Assembly: GCA_018400625.1 (NCBI GenBank)
Contig: JAGYMJ010000040.1
Location: 1 to 5,151, forward strand
Origin: Planctomycetota bacterium
GTDB taxonomy: Bacteria; Planctomycetota; Brocadiia; SM23-32
DNA length: 5,151 nt
Reading direction: 5' to 3'
Position 1 is the stretch's first letter; each line of letters starts with the position of its first letter. Under the pieces are notes generated by a model. That model saw nothing but the letters and a program-made list of their open reading frames with translations. It was not told the DNA's origin and searched no databases. A program made the position numbers and the translations under genes. Of the stretch, positions 1 through 5,151 are shown in pieces.

Positions 1-1
1 G

Positions 2-1144
2 ACAATAGCGCATATGTTTAAAAATGCCGGATACGCTACCGGAATGTTCGGGAAATGGGGCCTTGCCCTGGACGGACAGCCCGGACTGCCCCGGCAGATG
101 GGTTTTGACCAGTTCTTCGGTTACCTCAACCAGCGAAGAGCCCATAACTATTATCCGCCTTTTTTATGGCGAAATGAAAAAAAGATACCCTTGCCCGAAA
201 ATGAGGGGCACGACCACAAACAACCCAACCAGTACGATGAATCGGGCCGCTGCCTGGTCAATGGTGTTGAAAATCCCCTCGATGCCCGCTATTCGTTCGA
301 CCTCTGCCGGCAGGAAGCGCTGAGGTTTGTCAAAGAAAATAAAGAGTCGCCTTTTTTCCTGTACCTGCCTGTTACGATACCCCATGCCGCGCTTGAGGTG
401 CCGGAATTGGGGGAATATAAAGATCTTCACTGGCCGATTGAACATAAAATATATGCGGCCATGAACACCCGGCTCGATTCGGCCGTGGGAGAATTGCTCC
501 AATTGTTGAAAGACGAGGGTATCGAGGAAAACACCCTTATAGTGTTTGCAAGCGATAACGGGTACAGTCATGCGAAAAGAGGCAGCCATGACATGACGCT
601 CGATGAGTTGTTTCAGCATTCTGGCCCCTGGAAAGGGAAGAAAAATAATCTGCATCAGGGGGGAGTGAGGGTGCCGGCTCTTGCTCACTGGTCCGGGAAT
701 GTGCCCGCTGGTGCGGAATGCAATACGCCCTGGGCATTCTGCGATCTGCTGCCCACGTTCTGTGAAATCATCGGTGCCGATCCGCCGAAGGATATTGATG
801 GAATATCTGTCCTGCCGATGCTTTCAGGAAAGCATGACCTGCAGCAGGAACGGGAGTTCTTGTACTGGGAATACAGGGATGAGCAGGCGGCGCGAATAGC
901 TGATTACTGGGTTTATCGACCGCATCCGGAGGCCGCTGTGGAAGTTTATCATGCGGATAATGACCCGCTTCAGCAATACGATCTTGCTGCGCAAGAGCCC
1001 GAAGTGGCCGCAAAGGCCGAAGAGGTGTTCCTCGCCGAGCATGAACAGTCGCTCTACTTCCCCAACCCGGGCGAGACAAAGGTGGCCTGGTGGCGAAGAT
1101 TATCCGAAGCCGGAATGGAGTTGCCCCATAACGTCGATCTCTGA
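2..1144 (+). CDS. Sulfatase (arylsulfatase family, formylglycine-type), 5'-truncated by the window edge
   Basis: This is the C-terminal part of an alkaline-phosphatase-superfamily sulfatase, which hydrolyses sulfate esters, probably of sulfated glycans. The frame is open to the left edge (T-I-A-H before the ATG at 14), and that ATG sits inside the conserved 'AGYATGMFGKW' motif. It is therefore internal, and the CxPSR formylglycine site and any signal peptide lie outside the window. Numbering from that Met: GYATGMFGKWGL (6-17) is sulfatase signature II in its GKWGL variant. GFDQFFGYLNQRRAHNYYP (30-48), PHAALEVP (123-130) with a conserved His, and FASDNG (178-183) with the metal-ligand Asp/Asn follow. 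GPWKGKKNNLHQGGVRVP (204-221) corresponds to the usual GPLRGxK...EGGxRVP, with Glu replaced by Gln. The C-terminal subdomain contains LYWEYRD (283-289) and ends about where full-length members do. TGA at 1142 is followed at once by an in-frame TAG. Activity would need a formylglycine-generating enzyme. The family call is firm; the substrate is unknown. Confidence 0.93.
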   Translation, partial: TIAHMFKNAGYATGMFGKWGLALDGQPGLPRQMGFDQFFGYLNQRRAHNYYPPFLWRNEKKIPLPENEGHDHKQPNQYDESGRCLVNGVENPLDARYSFDLCRQEALRFVKENKESPFFLYLPVTIPHAALEVPELGEYKDLHWPIEHKIYAAMNTRLDSAVGELLQLLKDEGIEENTLIVFASDNGYSHAKRGSHDMTLDELFQHSGPWKGKKNNLHQGGVRVPALAHWSGNVPAGAECNTPWAFCDLLPTFCEIIGADPPKDIDGISVLPMLSGKHDLQQEREFLYWEYRDEQAARIADYWVYRPHPEAAVEVYHADNDPLQQYDLAAQEPEVAAKAEEVFLAEHEQSLYFPNPGETKVAWWRRLSEAGMELPHNVDL

Positions 1145-1413
1145 TAGAGTATTATATTAAATTATCCGGTGAAGAATCTGTTGCATAACTCACGGTATTT
1201 TCCATGAAATATACGATTTAGGCCGCTTATTGGCTGTAGATCGAGGCATCCCCACCGTGCCTTGTGCCGGTGGAAGGGCGATTCGCCACTAAGCGTGCAT
1301 GGTGTGGGGGCACGATTAACGGGAATGACAACCACGGCTCCGTCTCGATCAGATCGGCCCTGGCGCCGCTGGTCTCTTCGATGTGTTCCACCAGTACAAG
1401 CTTCTCCACCTCA
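1145..1413. other. Convergent intergenic interval between the sulfatase and miaB 3' ends
   Basis: The sulfatase and miaB converge here. The first roughly 80 bases are AT-rich, with no coding frame on either strand that I trust. They include a weak hairpin at about 1194-1213 (GTATTTT, short loop, AAATATAC, one bulged base) without a following T-run. The rest is covered by a possible small - strand ORF and a GC-rich hairpin, listed separately. I see no convincing Rho-independent terminator in either direction, no tRNA and no repeat array. Confidence 0.6.
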
Positions 1414-1439
1414 TCAGCATCCGAATTCTTTTTCTCCAA
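1227..1439 (-). CDS. Possible small hypothetical protein (70 aa) overlapping the miaB 3' end
   Basis: I do not recognise this product. The frame would start at TTG (1439), 26 bases inside the miaB end and in the +1 frame relative to it, and stops at TAA (1227). A GTG at codon 11 (1409) is an alternative start. Neither start has a good Shine-Dalgarno. In favour: the codons look like those of neighbouring real genes. The N-terminal half is acidic and helix-like (EVEKLVLVEHIEETSGARAD, residues 11-30), and the second half is proline-, histidine- and glycine-rich (for example LIVPPHHARLVANRP), with no cysteine and no membrane segment. Against: short length, non-ATG start, no known motif, and a GC-rich hairpin lying within it. 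It could be a real translationally coupled gene, a decayed remnant, a C-terminal extension of MiaB reached by frameshift, or chance. MiaB is already of normal length without it, so the frameshift reading is less likely. Confidence 0.3.
   Translation of the reverse strand: MEKKNSDADEVEKLVLVEHIEETSGARADLIETEPWLSFPLIVPPHHARLVANRPSTGTRHGGDASIYSQ
1252..1273. repeat. Imperfect GC-rich inverted repeat (hairpin)
   Basis: CCACCG at 1252-1257 pairs with CGGTGG at 1268-1273. Two further GC pairs inside (1259-1260 with 1266-1267) are possible if T1258 is bulged. No T-run follows on either strand, so it is not a classic intrinsic terminator. It lies between two convergent genes, where RNA 3'-end structures are common, and within the possible 70-codon ORF. 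Confidence 0.4.
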
Positions 1440-2763
1440 ACAGCGTCAGGCCCGAGGCCTTTTTTATCCTTACATCGCAGATATCACCCGGCTGCAAATT
1501 GGAATGTGAGTTGTTTTTATCAAAAACAACAATGTCGTTGTGCCGGCTGCGTCCGATGAAATGACCCTCTTGCGTATGGGAAGTATTCCGTCCCGTACAC
1601 ATTACCTGCAAATTCTTCCCTATCAGAGATGATCTTCTGTCAATATCGACTTTCTGTTGAGCGGTAAGCAATTGCTGTTGTCGATCGCGCTTTACCTCAT
1701 CAGGAACATTATCAGGCAAATTCTCGGCATTTGTGCCGGGGCGCAGCGAGTATCTGAATATATAGCTTTGCTGGAATTCTAAACGGCGCAAAAAAGAAAG
1801 TGTTTGCTCAAAATCCTCTTCTGTTTCTCCGGGGAAACCCACAATAAAATCGCTGGAAAACTCGACCCCCGGTATAAGTTTTTTCGCCGTATCCACGACA
1901 TGAAGATATTGTTGACGCGTATATTTTCTGTTCATTGCGCCGAGGACCCGATCGGAACCGCTTTGTAACGGCATGTGCAGATGTTCGCAGACCTTTTTAT
2001 TATCAGCTACGGCTTTCAGTATATCTTCAGTCATATCTTTTGGATGGCTGGTGACAAATCTTATACGTCGTAAGCCCTGGATACCGTTCATCCGATCGAG
2101 CAGACCCGGCAATCCGTCCCGGGCGCCCTCGCCCCGGCCCTTATGCCGGCCGTAGGCGTTGACGTTTTGTCCCAGAAGAGTTATTTCTACGACGCCGTCA
2201 TCTGCAAGCCGTAAAGCTTCCTCGACGATCGTGTTGATCGGTCGGCTCACTTCCGGCCCTCTCACGTAAGGCACGATGCAGTAGGTGCAAAAATTGGTGC
2301 ATCCTCTCATTATGCTCAAATAAGCATGGTGGGGTTCTGAACGAAGAGAAGAGGTGCGCTCGAACTCAAGTGGTTCATCGCCCAGAGCAGCCACCTGCCG
2401 CCCGGTCTCTATTGTTTTGTTGATATATTCGGGCACTTTAAGGAACGAGCGAGTGCCGCAGACGAAACGTACGAACGGGAATTTCTGCAAGATAGATTCC
2501 CCGATCCGCTGCGCCATGCAGCCGACAACACCGACGATGAAATCCGGGTCGGCCTCCGCTTTTTTTCTCCACCGGCCGACATTCGACATGACTTTATCTT
2601 CAGCATGCTGCCGTACGCTGCATGTGTTATAGATGAGCACCTGAGCCTCTGATGGTTCATCGACATCGCGCATGCCGCAATTTTGCAAAGCAGCCTGCAG
2701 CATCTCACTGTCCAGTTTATTCATCTGGCAGCCAAAAGTTACAATGTGGAAGGTTTTATTCAT
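1414..2763 (-). CDS. miaB: tRNA-2-methylthio-N6-dimethylallyladenosine synthase MiaB
   Basis: MiaB is a cytosolic radical-SAM methylthiotransferase that converts i6A37 to ms2i6A37 in tRNAs reading UNN codons, downstream of MiaA. At 449 residues it has the family's usual length and three domains. The N-terminal UPF0004/MTTase domain has the three ligands of the auxiliary 4Fe-4S cluster: C12 (TFGCQMN), C48 (NTCSVR) and C82 (GCMAQR). The radical-SAM core has CxxxCxxC at C155, C159 and C162 (GCTNFCTYCIVPYVRG). A TRAM RNA-binding domain spans about 375-441 and ends in GLTLFGE. NTCSVRQHAEDK, GPEVSRP and LLGQNVNAYG favour MiaB over RimO and MtaB. The ATG at 2763 places 'FGCQMN' at the expected distance from the N terminus. 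No Shine-Dalgarno precedes it; a -10-like TATAAA six bases upstream raises the possibility of a leaderless message. It lies 231 bases downstream of the mutase-like gene on the same strand, so it probably has its own promoter. All cluster cysteines are intact. Confidence 0.97.
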   Translation of the reverse strand: MNKTFHIVTFGCQMNKLDSEMLQAALQNCGMRDVDEPSEAQVLIYNTCSVRQHAEDKVMSNVGRWRKKAEADPDFIVGVVGCMAQRIGESILQKFPFVRFVCGTRSFLKVPEYINKTIETGRQVAALGDEPLEFERTSSLRSEPHHAYLSIMRGCTNFCTYCIVPYVRGPEVSRPINTIVEEALRLADDGVVEITLLGQNVNAYGRHKGRGEGARDGLPGLLDRMNGIQGLRRIRFVTSHPKDMTEDILKAVADNKKVCEHLHMPLQSGSDRVLGAMNRKYTRQQYLHVVDTAKKLIPGVEFSSDFIVGFPGETEEDFEQTLSFLRRLEFQQSYIFRYSLRPGTNAENLPDNVPDEVKRDRQQQLLTAQQKVDIDRRSSLIGKNLQVMCTGRNTSHTQEGHFIGRSRHNDIVVFDKNNSHSNLQPGDICDVRIKKASGLTLFGEKEFGC

Positions 2764-2769
2764 AAAGCT

Positions 2770-2775
2770 TTTATA
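2770..2775 (-). promoter_or_regulatory. Candidate -10 element for a leaderless miaB transcript
   Basis: Read on the - strand, TATAAA matches five of six bases of the sigma-70 -10 consensus and ends six bases before the miaB ATG. A start site at the usual spacing would fall on or next to the A of the ATG, giving a leaderless mRNA. This fits the absence of a ribosome binding site. No good -35 box lies 16-18 bases upstream, so support is modest. Confidence 0.3.
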
Positions 2776-2878
2776 GTAACAATTATCGTGAGTCCTCAGT
2801 GAACCACGCTGTTCCCCCCCCGGGCAAAGGGCACGGTGGAGAGAAAACTACGCACTTTACTGAATATCTACCCATTAT

Positions 2879-2907
2879 CATATATTGATTCAAAATTCCT
2901 TTGACAA
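2879..2907 (-). promoter_or_regulatory. miaB: Candidate sigma-70 promoter for miaB
   Basis: On the - strand, TTGTCA (2907-2902, five of six to the -35 consensus) is separated by exactly 17 bases from TATATG (2884-2879, four of six to the -10), in an AT-rich setting. It would give a leader of about 110 bases before the miaB ATG. The boxes are inferred from consensus only, and a promoter nearer the ATG is a competing candidate. Confidence 0.35.
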
Positions 2908-2994
2908 GAAAATGTCGAAAATAAAAGAGGGCGGATTGACATTACTGATGGATGTTGAAAACCTGAAAATGCCCCTTCAGTACCGAGAAGTGTT

Positions 2995-4545
2995 TTATAG
3001 CCTGTTTTGATAACCTCTTATAATCTCCTCGATAGTGTCGCGCCCGGCGCGTTCTTCATCGGCTGTCCGACCTTCAACACATATATCGATGATTCGCGAT
3101 TCCGGGGTGTGCTTCAAGTAGAACCACCAGGTCGGGAATCTGAAAGTGATGCCGTCGAGTTCATCTTTTTCACAATCGACGAACTCATCAATCAACGCAT
3201 TGACGGCCGCAAAGGCTTTTTCCGGGGTGGGCATTTCATGCGTTATAAGACCGCTGTAGGAATATCTTTGGAGGGCCTCCACTATGCTGGAAAGCGGCTT
3301 TTGTTGTCGCGATACGGCCGAGCAAACCATCATGAGAGCTAAAAGCGGTGACTCGCCGCCGCTGAAGGCCTTAAACATATGCCTGCCGGACAGATCGAAT
3401 GCATACTCGGCGCTTTTATCCAGAATGGCCGCATTCAGTCTGTCGGGCAGGGGGCGTGATCGCAGCGGCCGGCCACCTTTGCGGAGAATTTCTTCGCGGA
3501 AGGCAGCGGTCGAACGCAGGTCATACGCTATGCGCGCCTGGGGTTTCTGTTCTAAAATCTCACGCGCGATAATCGTGCCGGCGACATCACTTCGCAACGC
3601 CATCCCCTGTTCATCATAAAATACACACATGTCTCCGTCATAATCGATAGCCATCCCCAAATGTGCTTCCTCAGAGCGTATGGCTTGCTGCACGGAAGTA
3701 TTGACTTGTCCGGCGGGGAAGCGCAGTCCTAACAATTTCGATTTTCCTTCAGGCTCGCAATGGGATTTAATAGATTTCAGAGGCGTTTTTGCCAACACAT
3801 AAGGTATAACTTCACCGCCTATCCCTGAAGACCCGTCAATGACAACCTTAAGAGGTTGCAGTTGTGGTGTTTGCTCTATCATAAAACTGCGGTAGTCCGG
3901 CAAAACCCTGAGGGTTTCATTTTTGTCATGTGAATGTGATCTGCCGGGCCGCATGCGGTGCGCTATGAGACCGATTTTTTCTATTCCTGAGTTGAAAAGC
4001 ATCGGGGCCCCGTCATTTTGAATAAATCTGATTCCGTTAACTTCTAAACGGGCATGGCATCCGGAAATAAATGCGGCCGAGCTTCCCTTGTTTTTTACCA
4101 TCGCATAATGCAGCATGTCAGGCATTGCGGGCCCTATATGAGCCGCTTTCATCCCCGAGGACTTGAGGCCTTCTCCAAATATGCGGCTGAGATTGCGTGA
4201 GGGTTCTCTTTTATCACATGCTAACACAACAGTTCCCTGGCTCCGGTTGCGTGCTTTAAGGTATTGTCCGGCGGCAGCGCCTATTTTCCGCATCACGTAC
4301 TCATTAATTTCGTCCGGCATCTCTCCGGCTATATGGCTTGAACGGAAGATGCTCTTTTTGATTTTCGGGTCTCCAACAGCAAAATCATCGGGGGTTCCCT
4401 CGTAAAAAGGACACATGAGACACTTCGGATAGTCATTGGCCTGCCGGGCTTTACATATGGCTTCGGTCAGTCCATACCTTTCACCGGGGCACCTGCGTTC
4501 CGGGCCGTTGTTCTTCTCCTTTATCGTAACTTTTGAAGCTTTCAT
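2995..4545 (-). CDS. Phosphohexomutase-superfamily protein (PGM/PMM-like) with degenerate active site and N-terminal four-Cys extension
   Basis: At 516 residues this has the domain order of phosphomannomutase/phosphoglucomutase enzymes, which interconvert hexose 1- and 6-phosphates through a phosphoserine. Residues 66-98 (IFRSSHIAGEMPDEINEYV...) match the family's N-terminal 'FR..dIRG' start. The phosphoserine loop TASHNPxxYNGxK is replaced by SGCHARLEVNGIR (161-173), with Cys163 at the Ser position. The metal loop DGDGDR appears as DYDGDM (301-306), keeping three Asp but losing Arg. The sugar loop GExSGH reads FDLSGR (383-388). The phosphate loop RxSNTEP after the conserved WWFYL (473-477) reads KHTPESR (478-484). 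An extra N-terminal segment carries C19, C31, C42 and C45, ending in CLMCPFYEG, and may bind zinc or Fe-S. The start is well fixed: GAGGAAGG lies just upstream, and the ATG overlaps the fxsA stop as ATGA, implying translational coupling. No frameshift is visible, so the gene is intact. The fold is fairly sure; mutase activity is doubtful. Confidence 0.85.
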   Translation of the reverse strand: MKASKVTIKEKNNGPERRCPGERYGLTEAICKARQANDYPKCLMCPFYEGTPDDFAVGDPKIKKSIFRSSHIAGEMPDEINEYVMRKIGAAAGQYLKARNRSQGTVVLACDKREPSRNLSRIFGEGLKSSGMKAAHIGPAMPDMLHYAMVKNKGSSAAFISGCHARLEVNGIRFIQNDGAPMLFNSGIEKIGLIAHRMRPGRSHSHDKNETLRVLPDYRSFMIEQTPQLQPLKVVIDGSSGIGGEVIPYVLAKTPLKSIKSHCEPEGKSKLLGLRFPAGQVNTSVQQAIRSEEAHLGMAIDYDGDMCVFYDEQGMALRSDVAGTIIAREILEQKPQARIAYDLRSTAAFREEILRKGGRPLRSRPLPDRLNAAILDKSAEYAFDLSGRHMFKAFSGGESPLLALMMVCSAVSRQQKPLSSIVEALQRYSYSGLITHEMPTPEKAFAAVNALIDEFVDCEKDELDGITFRFPTWWFYLKHTPESRIIDICVEGRTADEERAGRDTIEEIIRGYQNRL

Positions 4546-5033
4546 TTACCTTCCTCATTATTGTGTTCTTTATCTTCGTTTATTTCCTTTTCAAGCGGAG
4601 GAGAACCGGGGGGCGGTTCATCGTGCAGAGGCCTGTATTCAACATTGCCATGTACATGCACACGGCCTTCGGCAACCATTTTTTTAAACTTTTTCCTCAG
4701 CATCTTCTTTACCAGGATACGTGTGGGCGGAAAAAGTAACGCAAACCCGAGGCAATCCGTAATAACACCGGGCGTGAGCAGTAAAGCACCGGCCACTAAA
4801 ACCATAGCTCCATCGAGCAAAGAATTTCCAGGCAATCGCCCGGTTTGAAGTTCATATTGTATCCTGCTCAGAACCCGCAGTCCCTCGATTTTTGTCAGAA
4901 TGCCACCTGTTATGCCTGTAGCGATCACCAACAGTACCGTGAAAGAAAAACTTGTCATTTCAGCGATACGCACAAGCAATAATAGCTCTACCAACGGTGT
5001 AATGGTGAGCAGCAGTATTATTTTCAGTAACAT
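4542..5033 (-). CDS. fxsA: FxsA-family inner-membrane protein
   Basis: FxsA is a small integral membrane protein. In E. coli its overexpression relieves F-plasmid exclusion of phage T7; its normal role is unknown. The 163-residue product has hydrophobic segments at about 4-22, 28-46 and 74-101. The family signature is in the last one: GALLLTPGVITDCLGFALLFPPTR (82-105), matching the usual 'LLxPGFxTDxxGxxLLxPPtR'. The glycine-rich TGITGGILTKIEGLRVL (39-55) is also typical. A basic stretch (KKMLRKKFKK, 109-118) and an acidic, proline-containing hydrophilic tail (about 135-163) follow. The frame could begin at ATG 5099 (185 aa), but the ATG at 5033 is preceded by AAGGAGGT at seven bases and gives the family's normal N terminus (MLLKIILLLTITPLVELLLL), so I choose it. 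Its TGA overlaps the next ATG by four bases, making it the first gene of a two-gene operon. Confidence 0.92.
   Translation of the reverse strand: MLLKIILLLTITPLVELLLLVRIAEMTSFSFTVLLVIATGITGGILTKIEGLRVLSRIQYELQTGRLPGNSLLDGAMVLVAGALLLTPGVITDCLGFALLFPPTRILVKKMLRKKFKKMVAEGRVHVHGNVEYRPLHDEPPPGSPPLEKEINEDKEHNNEEGK
4549..4556 (-). promoter_or_regulatory. Ribosome binding site of the mutase-like gene, inside the fxsA 3' end
   Basis: GAGGAAGG on the - strand lies three bases before the ATG at 4545 (six bases from its GAGGA core). It also encodes the final Glu-Glu-Gly of FxsA. With the ATGA stop/start overlap, it supports both the chosen start and translational coupling. Confidence 0.75.
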
Positions 5034-5040
5034 GAATGTT

Positions 5041-5048
5041 ACCTCCTT
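5041..5048 (-). promoter_or_regulatory. Strong Shine-Dalgarno that fixes the fxsA start
   Basis: AAGGAGGT on the - strand, seven bases before the ATG at 5033, is close to a perfect anti-16S match. It decides between this start and the upstream in-frame ATG at 5099, which has no such site. Confidence 0.85.
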
Positions 5049-5151
5049 GAATTTCTTGCTCCCAATGCCACTTTGAGTTAAATACAGGCATTGCAGCATG
5101 AATCGTAAATATTCAGTGAACCCCGTTGCCTCATCACCACCTTTAATCCGT
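5049..5151. other. Region upstream of fxsA to the window edge
   Basis: No gene can be assigned. The fxsA frame stays open upstream to the edge, but I take this as chance given the strong ribosome site at 5041-5048. Another - strand frame is open from the edge to TAA at 5080-5078 and could be the last 23 codons of an upstream gene, but nothing in it is recognisable. No convincing -35/-10 pair is seen, so the operon promoter may lie outside the window. Confidence 0.4.

Larger units (their letters stand above)
2764..2994. other. Gene-free interval between the mutase-like gene and miaB
   Basis: This 231-base gap between two - strand genes holds no credible ORF or RNA gene. It is AT-rich in its distal half (about 2860-2960), where a sigma-70-like promoter for miaB can be drawn. 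Its proximal half is GC-rich and includes a run of eight C (2814-2821). A 5-bp inverted repeat (CTGAA 2963-2967 with TTCAG 2976-2980), followed on the - strand by GTTTT, is too weak to call a terminator for the mutase-like gene. Confidence 0.6.

Noticed and set aside
164..688. Long - strand open frame opposite the sulfatase
   Set aside because: It is antisense to a clearly conserved sulfatase and shows no recognisable domain; it is a shadow frame.
1251..1262. GGCACGGTGG in opposite orientation at 1253-1262 and 2829-2838, flanking miaB like inverted repeats
   Set aside because: Only ten bases match, with no extension on either side and no transposase or target duplication; chance is sufficient.
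2796..2805. TCAGTGAACC shared upstream of miaB (2796-2805) and fxsA (5113-5122), same orientation
   Set aside because: A 10-base match in 5 kb is expected by chance, and the distances to the two starts differ (about 33 and 80 bases).
2936..2941. Perfect + strand TTGACA boxes at 2901-2906 and 2936-2941
   Set aside because: No acceptable -10 lies 16-18 bases downstream of either, and there is no + strand gene to drive.
2963..2980. Intrinsic terminator after the mutase-like gene
   Set aside because: The stem is only 5 bp with an 8-base loop, and only four T follow on the - strand; too weak to call.
3007..3342. + strand frames opposite the mutase-like gene
   Set aside because: They overlap a gene with clear family motifs and have no ribosome site or known motif.
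5034..5099. Longer fxsA reading frame starting at ATG 5099 (185 aa)
   Set aside because: The extra 22 residues are not FxsA-like, and a near-perfect Shine-Dalgarno lies at 5041-5048, placed for the ATG at 5033.

Overview
The window is a 5.15 kb piece of bacterial chromosome carrying four recognisable protein genes. The first lies on the + strand: a sulfatase cut off at the left edge. The other three lie on the - strand: miaB, a divergent phosphohexomutase-like gene, and fxsA. A further small - strand reading frame overlaps the 3' end of miaB. I see no tRNA, rRNA, CRISPR array, insertion sequence, integrase or other mobile-element signature. The organism cannot be fixed from this sequence. A large arylsulfatase of the 'GKWGL' type, a MiaB and an FxsA at moderate GC would suit the PVC superphylum (Planctomycetota/Phycisphaerae or a Lentisphaerota/Kiritimatiellota-like lineage), but that is inference.

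Layout, left to right. The 3' part of a formylglycine-type sulfatase runs rightward to about 1144; its catalytic CxPSR region lies outside the window. From 1145 to 1413 is a convergent interval holding an AT-rich stretch, an imperfect hairpin and a possible 70-codon - strand ORF. From 1414 to 2763 is a complete miaB, the tRNA methylthiotransferase, on the - strand. From 2764 to 2994 is a gene-free interval with candidate miaB promoter elements. From 2995 to 4545 is a 516-residue phosphohexomutase-fold protein, and from 4542 to 5033 is fxsA. The fxsA stop and the mutase start share four bases (ATGA), so these two genes form a translationally coupled operon transcribed leftward.

The most interesting item is the mutase-like protein. 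The fold and the DxDxD metal loop of the phosphoglucomutase/phosphomannomutase superfamily are readable. However, the catalytic phosphoserine position holds cysteine, the metal-loop Arg is Met, the sugar-specificity loop is altered, and the C-terminal phosphate-binding loop no longer resembles R-x-S-N/G-T-E-P. It also carries a roughly 50-residue N-terminal extension with four cysteines (C19, C31, C42, C45) that may bind zinc or an Fe-S cluster. This looks like a neofunctionalised or regulatory pseudoenzyme coupled to a small inner-membrane protein.

The genes do not form one obvious pathway. MiaB is tRNA-modification housekeeping, the sulfatase is probably for sulfated-glycan catabolism, and the fxsA-mutase pair is the only clear functional unit.
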